NCBI GenBank assembly: GCA_015256945.1
Contig: JABZLB010000033.1
Location: forward strand, 1 to 26,570
From: Prevotellaceae bacterium
GTDB taxonomy: Bacteria; Bacteroidota; Bacteroidia; Bacteroidales; Bacteroidaceae
Direction of reading: 5' to 3'
Length of the DNA: 26,570 nucleotides
In this document: piece after piece, positions 16,890 to 24,583 of the stretch
Numbering within the stretch: position 1 is the stretch's first letter
Layout of the letters: each line of letters begins with the position of its first letter
Position numbers and translations under genes: made by a program
The notes under the pieces: generated by a model
Database searches by the model: none
What the model saw: only the letters and a program-made list of their open reading frames with translations
What the model was told of the DNA's origin: nothing

Positions 16890-18779
16890 ATGAAGAAGAT
16901 TCTACACACCCGTATTGTTATAATATTGACAGCTGTGGTGCTCATGGCCATCAGTCTGCCGGCTAAAGCCTTCGAGCCATTCCGCTTTGCAGTAGTAACC
17001 GACGTCCATATTAACAAAACTCACCCTAATCCTTTACAAGACTTACGCCTGTCGGTGCAGCAGATTAACGCTACCGACAGCATTGATTTTGTGCTGGTTA
17101 CCGGCGACATTGCTGACGGAGGCGACGGAGAATCTCTCCAAATAGCGCATGATGAATTGTCAAAACTAAACAAGCCATGGTATATTCTGGAGGGTAATCA
17201 CGACCAGAACTGGAGTGAAAGTGCCTGCATGGACTTCCTTCGTATATTTGGATACGAACGCTTTCGCTTCGAACACAAAGGCTTTTTATTTCTTGGTTTC
17301 CCCACCGGCCCGATGATGCGCATGGCCCTTGGTCACGTAGCCCCTGAAGATACTGAGTGGTTAAAGGAACAGTTACAGCAAAACGGACGTAATGGGAAGC
17401 CCGTATTCGTGGTATGTCATATACCTATGCAGCCACAGGATGTTGACAATTGGTACGACGTTACTGATGCTGTTGCACCCTACCCTGTGGTGGCATTCAT
17501 CAACGGTCATTACCATCGCAACCTCCATTTCAATTATGATGGTATTCCCGGTATTGTTAATATTACAAACCTTCGTCAGCCAGGCAACAACCATGGACAA
17601 TATAATGAAATTCACGTTGATGCCGATTCTATCCGCGTTTTCACCCATCCCTACGGTCAACCGGCACACCAGTGGATGGCAATTCCAATGACAACCCGTC
17701 ATGATAACGATGTAACGAAACACTTTCCACGTCCCGACTTCAGCGTGAATACACAGTATCCACAGGTACGTGAAGTATGGATTGAACAACAGCATGCAGG
17801 CATTTACTCATCGCCTGTCGTATGGAACCATCACGTTTATGCAGCTGATAACCTCGGTCGTGTGGTTTGTTATGATGCCCTTGGCCACGAAACATGGCGC
17901 TTTAACAGTGGTGCACGCATCATCGGTACACCGGCAATTGATAAAGGTGTGCTTGTAGCAGGTTCAGCAAATGGTAATATTTACGGCCTCGATGCACGCA
18001 GTGGCCGCCAGCTTTGGACTGTAAAAACTGCTAAACCCTGCGTTAGTGCCGTAACCATTGTATCAGGCATCGCCTACGTAGGTGGTGGTGATGGCACCTT
18101 CCGGGCCATTAAAGTAAAAGACGGTAAGCTGCTTTGGCAGAATAATAACATTAAAGGCTACGTTGAAACACGTCCATTGGTAACAAAGGGACGCGTGGTA
18201 TTTGGCGACTGGGCCAATACGCTTTACTGCCTCAATCAGCGTACTGGCGAAACCCTATGGACATGGCAGCCCCCACGCAAAACCGACATGCACTACTCTC
18301 CGGCAGGTGTATGGCCTGTTGAAAGCCACGGAACAATATACATTTGCGACCCTGAGCGTGCCATGACAGCCATTGATCTTACCACGGGTAAGCAGCTATG
18401 GCGCACTTATCAAAGCAAAGTGCGCGAATCAATAGGTCTTTCAGCTGATGGAAAACGTCTGTATGCCAAGACCATGCAGGACAGTATTGTATGCTTTGCA
18501 GCCCGTAACGACCGTCCCGAACAGCTGTGGGCGACGAATGCTGGCTTCGGATATGAGCATGCCCGTGTGATGTTAGCTGAGAAAGACGGTGTTTGTTTCA
18601 GTAGCACAAAAAATGGTCTTATCATTGCCATTGATGGCAAAACAGGGCGCCTGCTTTGGATACATAAGGTAGGAAATACACTAATCAACACCATCGTACC
18701 CGTAAGTTCGCGTGAACTCTATTTCACGAACGAAGATGGTTTCGTAGGTCGATTAGAAGTTGATTCGTCAATACGATAA
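16890..18779 (+). CDS. Secreted calcineurin-like metallophosphoesterase fused to a PQQ-type beta-propeller
   Basis: The 629-residue product has a signal peptide (cleavage after PAKA, residue 27) and no lipobox, so it is probably periplasmic. Residues about 31-250 form a complete metallophosphoesterase: D38-x-H40 (VVTDVH), GD73 (VTGDIAD), GN103-H104-D105 (EGNHDQ), H177 (VCHIPM) and GH207-x-H209 (INGHYHRN). Residues about 305-625 are PQQ/BamB-like propeller blades with repeated GxLLW or GKQLW strands (ARSGRQLWTVKTA, KDGKLLWQNN, RTGETLWTWQPP, TTGKQLWRTY, KTGRLLWIHK). The substrate is not evident; it could be a phosphodiester or phosphomonoester on wall polymers or sugar phosphates. It lies 334 bp before the glycosyltransferase gene. 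Domain calls are secure, the role in the locus is inferred. Confidence 0.88.
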   Translation: MKKILHTRIVIILTAVVLMAISLPAKAFEPFRFAVVTDVHINKTHPNPLQDLRLSVQQINATDSIDFVLVTGDIADGGDGESLQIAHDELSKLNKPWYILEGNHDQNWSESACMDFLRIFGYERFRFEHKGFLFLGFPTGPMMRMALGHVAPEDTEWLKEQLQQNGRNGKPVFVVCHIPMQPQDVDNWYDVTDAVAPYPVVAFINGHYHRNLHFNYDGIPGIVNITNLRQPGNNHGQYNEIHVDADSIRVFTHPYGQPAHQWMAIPMTTRHDNDVTKHFPRPDFSVNTQYPQVREVWIEQQHAGIYSSPVVWNHHVYAADNLGRVVCYDALGHETWRFNSGARIIGTPAIDKGVLVAGSANGNIYGLDARSGRQLWTVKTAKPCVSAVTIVSGIAYVGGGDGTFRAIKVKDGKLLWQNNNIKGYVETRPLVTKGRVVFGDWANTLYCLNQRTGETLWTWQPPRKTDMHYSPAGVWPVESHGTIYICDPERAMTAIDLTTGKQLWRTYQSKVRESIGLSADGKRLYAKTMQDSIVCFAARNDRPEQLWATNAGFGYEHARVMLAEKDGVCFSSTKNGLIIAIDGKTGRLLWIHKVGNTLINTIVPVSSRELYFTNEDGFVGRLEVDSSIR

Positions 18780-19113
18780 CGCTCTTATTGTAATTCCGGG
18801 ATGCCTTTACGGCATAAAGACAAACCCATAACGGTATCAAGGAAGAGGAGTTTAATTTAAAATATTGATATTCAGTAATGTAAACGATTTATTATTACGG
18901 CGTAATTACAATATAATTACGCCGTAAAGCCACACCCATTACGATGTAAACGCACAACGATTATAATGTAAACACGACACCTTTACATCGTAAAGACAAC
19001 GCAATTGTGACATAAATACATTATCGTTATAAAACAACTGTCAATCAACGATAAAATAAGTACAAAACAAAAAGAAAACCGAAAAGTTTAAATCATATAA
19101 TATAGACCAAAAC
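18780..19113. other. 334-bp intergenic region filled by a 22-bp array
   Basis: There is no open frame of interest. Nearly the whole region (18785-19048) is a degenerate 22-bp-periodic repeat, followed by 65 AT-rich bases leading to the glycosyltransferase ATG. No clear TAnnTTTG box is seen in the last part, so the downstream genes are either read through from the phosphoesterase gene or use an unrecognised promoter. Confidence 0.7.
18785..19048. repeat. 22-bp array of about 12 units with TTAC-GTAA dyad cores
   Basis: Units start every 22 bp from 18785 through 19027. The core is TTAC-N3-GTAA followed by A-rich then AC-rich sequence. Examples: TTACGGCATAAAG (18807), TTACGGCGTAA (18895), TTACGCCGTAAAG (18917), TTACGATGTAAAC (18939), TTATAATGTAAAC (18961), TTACATCGTAAAG (18983), TTGTGACATAAAT (19005). 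The 18895 and 18917 cores are exact reverse complements and create a 14-bp hairpin (18895-18908 with 18914-18927). The 18939 and 18983 cores are also reverse complements. Units at 18829, 18851 and 18873 are the most decayed. Confidence 0.85.
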
Positions 19114-20547
19114 ATGACAAAGTTAATTGATTGCTTCTTGCCTCAAGGCAACGCAGAAGAGACCCGTAGAAACGTCGAAGAACTGAAAAGTTACGACACC
19201 GTAGCTACCGTAAACGTAGTAGAAGGCAACATTAAAGCTTCGGCAACACTAAAGGATATTGCCAACAAAGCTACCGCACCTTACACGCTTCTCTATCTTA
19301 AGGGCCAGTTCATCAAACTGGGATATTTGGCTCTCGACCGCATGTTGGCCCTGGCTGACATTACCAAAGCAGGCATGATTTACGCTGATCACTATAACAT
19401 TGCTGCCGACGGCACCCGTTCTGAAGCTCCTGTTATCGACTACCAGGCAGGCAGTTTGCGCGACGATTTCAATTTTGGAAGCGTACTGTTGTTCCGTACA
19501 GAAAGTTTGAAAGAAGCTGCAAGCATGATGAAGGCCGACTATCAGGCTGCCGGATTCTACGACCTTCGCCTGAAGCTAACTGAAAAATACACACTCGAGC
19601 ACATCAACGAGTACTTATATTCAGAAGTTGAACTCGATACCCGTAAGACAGGAGAGAAGCTCTTCGACTACGTAGACCCGAAGAATCGTGCCTCTCAAAT
19701 CGAGATGGAACAAGCAGCAACCGAATATCTTAAAGAAGTAGGCGGCTACCTTAAACCCGGCTTTAAGGACGTAGATATTACCGAAGGCGAGTTCCCGGTA
19801 GAGATGACAGTAATGATTCCTGTGCGCAACAGAATCCGCACTATACGCGATGCCATCGACAGTGCATTGCAGCAAAAGACCACCTTTAAATATAATGTGT
19901 TCGTTGTGGAGAACGGTCCCGAGTGCCATTCTACTGATGGAACTACCGAAGCTGTGGACGAATACACCGACCCTCGCCTCATACACGTTGTGACCGAACG
20001 CCGCGATTTGTGCGTAGGTGGCAGCTGGAACCTTGCCGCTCACGACCCACGTTGCGGACGATTCATTGTGCAACTCGACTCCGATGATGTGTATCTTGAC
20101 GAGAATACGCTTCAAAAATTCTACGATGCATTCCAGGAACAGAAGGTAGCCATGCTTATCGGCTCATACGTTCTTACCGATATTAACAAGAACATACTGC
20201 CTCCGGGCAAGATTGATCATGCCGAATGGACACCTGAGAACGGTCGTAACAATGCCCTCCGCATCAACGGTCTGGGAGCACCGCGTGCTTTCTTCACACC
20301 CGTTTTGCGCAGTATTCCCATGCCAAACGTAAATTATGGCGAAGACTATGCGCTGGGGTTGGCTATCAGTCGTCATTATCTTATCGGACGAATATATGAC
20401 CCTCTGTACTGCTGCCGCCGCTGGGACGACAACAGCGATGGCGATTTGAGCATCGAAAAAGAAAATAAAAACAACACCTATAAAGACAGAATCCGCACCT
20501 GGGAGCTTCAGGCGCGCATTGCTTTGAACAAGAATAATGAAAAGTAA
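19114..20547 (+). CDS. Family 2 glycosyltransferase, cytoplasmic
   Basis: The 477-residue protein has no signal peptide or membrane segment. Residues about 228-440 are a GT-A/GT2 domain: VEMTVMIPVRNRIRTIRDAI (nucleotide-binding start), VENGPE, IVQLDSDDVYLDEN (DSD metal site at 322-324) and NYGEDYALGLAI (Glu410-Asp411, the likely catalytic base region). Residues about 1-170 resemble a second, degenerate GT-A half (AGMIYADHYN at about 87-96 in the DxD place, then FNFGSVLLFR). The stop overlaps the start of the AmpG-like gene by 11 bp, implying coupled translation. Donor and acceptor are unknown. A transferase beside wall-salvage genes could rebuild a glycan or modify an intermediate, but this is inference. 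Confidence 0.85.
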   Translation: MTKLIDCFLPQGNAEETRRNVEELKSYDTVATVNVVEGNIKASATLKDIANKATAPYTLLYLKGQFIKLGYLALDRMLALADITKAGMIYADHYNIAADGTRSEAPVIDYQAGSLRDDFNFGSVLLFRTESLKEAASMMKADYQAAGFYDLRLKLTEKYTLEHINEYLYSEVELDTRKTGEKLFDYVDPKNRASQIEMEQAATEYLKEVGGYLKPGFKDVDITEGEFPVEMTVMIPVRNRIRTIRDAIDSALQQKTTFKYNVFVVENGPECHSTDGTTEAVDEYTDPRLIHVVTERRDLCVGGSWNLAAHDPRCGRFIVQLDSDDVYLDENTLQKFYDAFQEQKVAMLIGSYVLTDINKNILPPGKIDHAEWTPENGRNNALRINGLGAPRAFFTPVLRSIPMPNVNYGEDYALGLAISRHYLIGRIYDPLYCCRRWDDNSDGDLSIEKENKNNTYKDRIRTWELQARIALNKNNEK

Positions 20548-21904
20548 TAACTGTTCTCCATGGTTCTGGGTGCCCACCCTCTACTTTGCTGAGGGTGTGC
20601 CCTACTTTGTTGTAAACAACATTTCGGTAATGATGTTTACAAAAATGGGAGTACCTAACGGCGATATGGCGTTCTTTACAACGCTGCTTTATTTCCCCTG
20701 GTTTTTGAAAGGGGTATGGAGTCCGCTCGTTGACGTAGTGAGAACCAAGCGCTGGTGGATTGTCACCATGCAGGTTTTGCTCACGGCTCTCATGGTTCTG
20801 CTCACGCTTACATTGCCGCATCCGTCGGTTGATGTGATTCAGAGCGGACAAACTCCCATCAGTTTGTTTACACTGACATTAGTACTTTTCATCATCGCTG
20901 CCTTTGCATCGGCCACACACGACATCGCGGCCGACGGCTATTATATGCTGGCACACAGCCCCAGTAGCCAGGCTGCGTTCATCGGAATAAGAAGTACGTT
21001 TTACCGAATAGCCTCTGTTTTCGGACAGGGTGTACTGGTATACATTGCCGGACACATCGAAAAAAGTACAGGAGATATTCCCTATTCGTGGCGCGTTACG
21101 CTGGGCGTGAGTGCCGTTGTTTTCTTTTTGATCACAATTTACCATACTTTCTTCCTGCCACATTCTGACGAAGACCGTCCGCGACAAAGCAGTGCTGAGA
21201 ACGTGAAAAGCATTGAAGACGGTGTGCAAAAAGGCAATGGAAAGGATGCCAAAAGCGCAAGCAACTGGAGCGAACTGGCCGAATCGTTCGTGACATTCAT
21301 CAAGAAACCCAACGTGTTGTGGGCCATCGCGTTCATGCTTCTCTATCGTTTGCCCGAAGGTTTCCTGATTAAAATGTGCCAGCCTTTCCTTGTACACGGC
21401 ACCGAAACCGGCGCTTTGGGCCTGAGTACTGAGCTTGTAGGTCTCATTTATGGCACGTTTGGTGTAATTGCTTTGCTCGCAGGCGGTATTGTAGGAGGTA
21501 TTGTAGCCTCAAAGATTGGCCTTAAACGGTCGCTCTGGATCATGGCTGCATGTATGACATTACCCTGCCTTACCTTTGTATATCTGGCCATATACCAGCC
21601 CGATAACATCGTAATTATCAGCGTTGCACTATGCGTAGAGCAGTTTGGTTACGGCTTCGGCTTCACGGCTTATATGCTTTATATGATGTACTTTTCAGAA
21701 GGAGAGTTCAAGACTTCTCATTATGCCATCTGTACTGCATTTATGGCTTTAAGCATGATGCTGCCGGGATTTGTTGCCGGTTACATTCAGGAGGCTATCG
21801 GATATGTCAACTTCTTCTGGATGGTTATGGCATGCTGTGTGGCAACAGTAGCCGTTACCTTTATTGTAAGAGGACAGATTGACGAACAGTATGGACGTAA
21901 ATAA
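20537..21904 (+). CDS. ampG: AmpG-like muropeptide permease (MFS)
   Basis: The 455-residue major-facilitator protein has about 12 hydrophobic segments and a hydrophilic central loop at about 208-250. Family marks are the N-terminal WVPTLYFAEGVPYFVVN (11-27), FPWFLKGVWSPLVD (53-66) and AFASATHDIAADGYY (122-136), the last corresponding to the ASQDIAxDAY signature of AmpG. AmpG carries GlcNAc-anhydroMurNAc (with or without peptide) from periplasm to cytoplasm using the proton gradient. The start overlaps the glycosyltransferase stop, and namZ begins 9 bp after its stop, so the three genes form one transcript. The family is clear. The exact cargo here (anhydro-disaccharide, MurNAc-containing disaccharide or muropeptide) is not settled by sequence. 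Confidence 0.87.
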   Translation: MKSNNCSPWFWVPTLYFAEGVPYFVVNNISVMMFTKMGVPNGDMAFFTTLLYFPWFLKGVWSPLVDVVRTKRWWIVTMQVLLTALMVLLTLTLPHPSVDVIQSGQTPISLFTLTLVLFIIAAFASATHDIAADGYYMLAHSPSSQAAFIGIRSTFYRIASVFGQGVLVYIAGHIEKSTGDIPYSWRVTLGVSAVVFFLITIYHTFFLPHSDEDRPRQSSAENVKSIEDGVQKGNGKDAKSASNWSELAESFVTFIKKPNVLWAIAFMLLYRLPEGFLIKMCQPFLVHGTETGALGLSTELVGLIYGTFGVIALLAGGIVGGIVASKIGLKRSLWIMAACMTLPCLTFVYLAIYQPDNIVIISVALCVEQFGYGFGFTAYMLYMMYFSEGEFKTSHYAICTAFMALSMMLPGFVAGYIQEAIGYVNFFWMVMACCVATVAVTFIVRGQIDEQYGRK

Positions 21905-21913
21905 CTTTACGAA

Positions 21914-23143
21914 ATGAAACGTATTGCTATTCTTTTAGGCTGCCTCTGCTTTTTCATTGCGGGCAGCCACGCTCAGAAAATAAAAACAGGCATCGAGGTT
22001 TTAAAGAGTGAAAACTTTAAATCGCTGGAAGGATTACGTATAGGTTTAGTCACCAATCCAACGGGAGTAGATAATAATCTTGTATCAGATGTAGACCTTT
22101 TACACCGTGCTCCCAACGTTAAGTTAGTGGCTTTATTCGGTCCTGAGCATGGCGTAAGAGGCAGTTCGCATGCCGGTGATGCCGTAGGCAACGACAGTGA
22201 TGCAGCTACGGGGCTTCCTGTTTTCTCGTTATATGGCAAGAATCATACACCATCTGACGACATGTTAAAAGACATTGATGCCCTGGTTTACGATATACAG
22301 GATGTAGGATGCCGTTCATTTACCTATATCTCAACGCTGTATAACGTGATGAAGGCCGCCGTCAAGAATCATAAAAAAGTAATTGTTCTCGACCGTCCTA
22401 ACCCGTTAGGTGGTGAGAAAATCGAGGGCAACTATACCGAAGACGACTGCAAATCGTTCGTGAGCCAGTTCAAAATACCATACGTCTATGGCCTTACACC
22501 TGGCGAAGTAGCACTATACCTTAACGGCGAAGGCCTTATTCCCGGTGGCAAATGTAACCTCGAAGTGATTAAAATGAAGGGTTGGAAGCGCCACATGACG
22601 TATGAAGACACGGGGCTTCACTGGGTACTCTCCTCGCCTCATATTCCTGAAGCCTCTACGGCTCCGTTTTATAGTGTTACGGGTATCATCGGCGAGCTGT
22701 ATAATATATCCATCGGTGTAGGCTACACGCTGCCGTTCAAGCTTATAGGTGCCGAATGGATTAAGGCACCAGAATTTGCTGAACGCATGAACAATCTCAG
22801 GTTGCCGGGCGTAACTTTCAGGCCTATTTACTATACACCCTATTATAGTGTAGGCAAGGGAAAGGAATTACAGGGCGTACAAATTTATTTTACCGACTAT
22901 CGCAAAGCCAGTCTTTGCGACGTTCAATGGTATGCCTTGCAGGAGCTTTACAAGCTTTATCCCGACCATGACCCTCTGAAAGAGGCTACCGACAGGCACG
23001 ATATGTTCGACAAAGTTTGCGGTTCGCACGAGCTTCGGCGCCTGTTTATGAAGCGCCACATGTGGGAAGACGCCAGACCTTATTGGGATAAGGATGTGGC
23101 TTCGTATCGCCATATTGCAAAGAAATACTATTTATACAAATAA
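21914..23143 (+). CDS. namZ: NamZ-like exo-beta-N-acetylmuramidase (DUF1343, GH171)
   Basis: The 409-residue secreted protein has a signal peptide ending GSHA (residue 20). It matches the DUF1343 family across its length: LRIGLVTNPTGVD (41-53), LVALFGPEHGVRG (71-83), GLPVFSLYGKN, VYDIQDVGCRSFTYISTL, VLDRPNPLGG and SSPHIPEASTAPFYSVTG. NamZ of Bacillus subtilis, the founding GH171 member, removes MurNAc from non-reducing ends of peptidoglycan chains. Glu78 in GPEHG is the conserved acidic residue near the proposed active cleft. It lies 9 bp after ampG and 136 bp before the murT-like gene. It would supply free MurNAc in the periplasm for the MurT-MurK-MurQ steps. Confidence 0.92.
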   Translation: MKRIAILLGCLCFFIAGSHAQKIKTGIEVLKSENFKSLEGLRIGLVTNPTGVDNNLVSDVDLLHRAPNVKLVALFGPEHGVRGSSHAGDAVGNDSDAATGLPVFSLYGKNHTPSDDMLKDIDALVYDIQDVGCRSFTYISTLYNVMKAAVKNHKKVIVLDRPNPLGGEKIEGNYTEDDCKSFVSQFKIPYVYGLTPGEVALYLNGEGLIPGGKCNLEVIKMKGWKRHMTYEDTGLHWVLSSPHIPEASTAPFYSVTGIIGELYNISIGVGYTLPFKLIGAEWIKAPEFAERMNNLRLPGVTFRPIYYTPYYSVGKGKELQGVQIYFTDYRKASLCDVQWYALQELYKLYPDHDPLKEATDRHDMFDKVCGSHELRRLFMKRHMWEDARPYWDKDVASYRHIAKKYYLYK

Positions 23144-23220
23144 CTTCTAAGGGTTAGCACAGGCTCCCAAGGCGCTTCGTGTACCTTCAAAAACCTTACA
23201 ACTCTTTTTAAAAAACGGGC

Positions 23221-23253
23221 AGAGGAAGCCACTTTACATCAGTGGCTTTCTCT
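23221..23253 (+). promoter_or_regulatory. Stem-loop between namZ and murT-like gene
   Basis: AGAGGAAGCCACT (23221-23233) pairs with AGTGGCTTTCTCT (23241-23253), 13 pairs including one G-U, around a 7-base loop. No T-run follows, so it is probably not a full terminator. It may adjust the ratio of namZ to the downstream cytoplasmic genes through partial termination or RNA processing. Confidence 0.55.
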
Positions 23254-23279
23254 CAGCCTCATTAAAACATTAAAAAGAA

Positions 23280-24479
23280 ATGACAACTATTACTCAAGAT
23301 TCAACTGCTCAGCAAGCTCCTGCAAAGAAAAAAAGCTCGCGCATTCTTGCCGTAGATATTCTACGTGGTATCACCATTGCAGCCATGATATTGGTTAATA
23401 ACCCCGGCGGATTAGAAGAAGAAGGCTTTGCTCCGCTGCTGCATGCCGAGTGGATAGGCCTTACTCCTACCGACCTTATTTTCCCAACCTTTATGTTTAT
23501 CATGGGTATCACCACCTATTTGTCGCTGCGCAAGTTCAACTTTACGTGGTCAATGACCTGCGCCCGCAAAATAGCCAAGCGTGCTTTTCTGCTCTGGGGT
23601 ATCGGGTTGGCGCTGGTATGGCTCTTCGCTTTCGTCCGTGGCATGATCAGTGCCGACAATGCTGACCTTGCCTTTATAGAGCGACTGGGTGTGGCTGCCA
23701 ACAGTTTTGAACACATGCGATTGCTGGGTGTGCTGCCTCGTCTGGGCATTTGCTATGGTCTGGCTGCCGTCGTAGCCCTGTCAGTAAACCATAAGTTTAT
23801 TCCATGGCTTATTGCAGGTATATTCATTGCCTATTATATTCTGCTCGAATGGGGTAACGGATATGCCCACGATACAACCAATATTCTCGACGTTGTCGAC
23901 AAAATCATTCTGGGCGAAGGCCACGTTTACAAATGGGACAGCCCCGATCCTGAAGGCTTCCTCAGCACATTCCCTGCACTTGCACATGTGCTTATAGGTT
24001 TCTGCGTGGGCAAAGTGATCATGAGTCTCGATAATTTGAACGACAAAATAGAGCGTATGTTCATCATCGGTGCACTGCTAATCATTGCCGGTGCGCTCCT
24101 TGCCTACCTTTGCCCTATCAGTAAAAAGCTCTGGACACCAACGTTTGCCATGGTAACCTGCGGCATAGGCTGCACGCTTTTAGCCCTGCTTACCTGGGCC
24201 ATTGACAAGCATCATTATACAGGTGCCGCCACAAAGTTCTTCGACGTATTCGGTGTAAACCCGCTGGCACTGTATGTATTGTCCGACCTTTTGCTTATTC
24301 CCGTATCCATGCTGCCGCTTTTTGGCGGACACACACTGCACCAGCTTCTTTACAACAACGTGCTTACGGCCTTCCTTCCTGTGCCATGGGCTTCGGTAAC
24401 GTATGCTGTTTTGTACGTGCTCCTGAACTGGGTTGTGGGATATTACCTGTGGAAAAAGAAAATTTACATTAAGTTATAA
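23280..24479 (+). CDS. murT: MurT-like inner-membrane protein (DUF5009/HGSNAT-related), putative MurNAc transporter
   Basis: The 399-residue protein has a short hydrophilic N-terminus and about 10 membrane segments, the first starting at SSRILAVDILRGITIAAMILVN (19-40). The motif HAEWIGLTPTDLIFPTFMFIMG (55-76) is typical of the DUF5009 family related to heparan-alpha-glucosaminide N-acetyltransferase, and it keeps the His (His55) that is catalytic in that enzyme. The homologue beside murK and murQ in Tannerella forsythia, MurT, acts as a MurNAc transporter. The same gene order here (transporter-kinase-etherase) supports the same role. Whether it also transfers acetyl groups is open. It is preceded by a 136-bp gap with a hairpin and followed by a structured 104-bp gap. 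Confidence 0.82.
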   Translation: MTTITQDSTAQQAPAKKKSSRILAVDILRGITIAAMILVNNPGGLEEEGFAPLLHAEWIGLTPTDLIFPTFMFIMGITTYLSLRKFNFTWSMTCARKIAKRAFLLWGIGLALVWLFAFVRGMISADNADLAFIERLGVAANSFEHMRLLGVLPRLGICYGLAAVVALSVNHKFIPWLIAGIFIAYYILLEWGNGYAHDTTNILDVVDKIILGEGHVYKWDSPDPEGFLSTFPALAHVLIGFCVGKVIMSLDNLNDKIERMFIIGALLIIAGALLAYLCPISKKLWTPTFAMVTCGIGCTLLALLTWAIDKHHYTGAATKFFDVFGVNPLALYVLSDLLLIPVSMLPLFGGHTLHQLLYNNVLTAFLPVPWASVTYAVLYVLLNWVVGYYLWKKKIYIKL

Positions 24480-24481
24480 TC

Positions 24482-24558
24482 TGGCAAAAACTGTCTTTTC
24501 CTGAAGCCGCGCCGCCATCATGGCCCTGCCTGCATCAGGAAAAGATGCCGTATTGCCA
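24482..24558 (+). promoter_or_regulatory. Nested inverted repeats between murT and murK
   Basis: TGGCAA (24482-24487) pairs with TTGCCA (24553-24558), and inside it CTTTTCCTGA (24495-24504) pairs perfectly with TCAGGAAAAG (24535-24544). A small GCCAT/ATGGC hairpin sits in the loop. The element fills most of the gap and ends about 25 bases before the murK ATG. No T-run is present. It may be an mRNA processing or stabilising structure. Confidence 0.55.
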
Positions 24559-24583
24559 ACATTAACATCAAAACAAAACGATT

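Noticed and set aside
18895..18927. 14-bp perfect hairpin as a terminator after the phosphoesterase gene
   Set aside because: No T-run on either side, AT-rich stem; it is better explained as two neighbouring array units with reverse-complementary cores.
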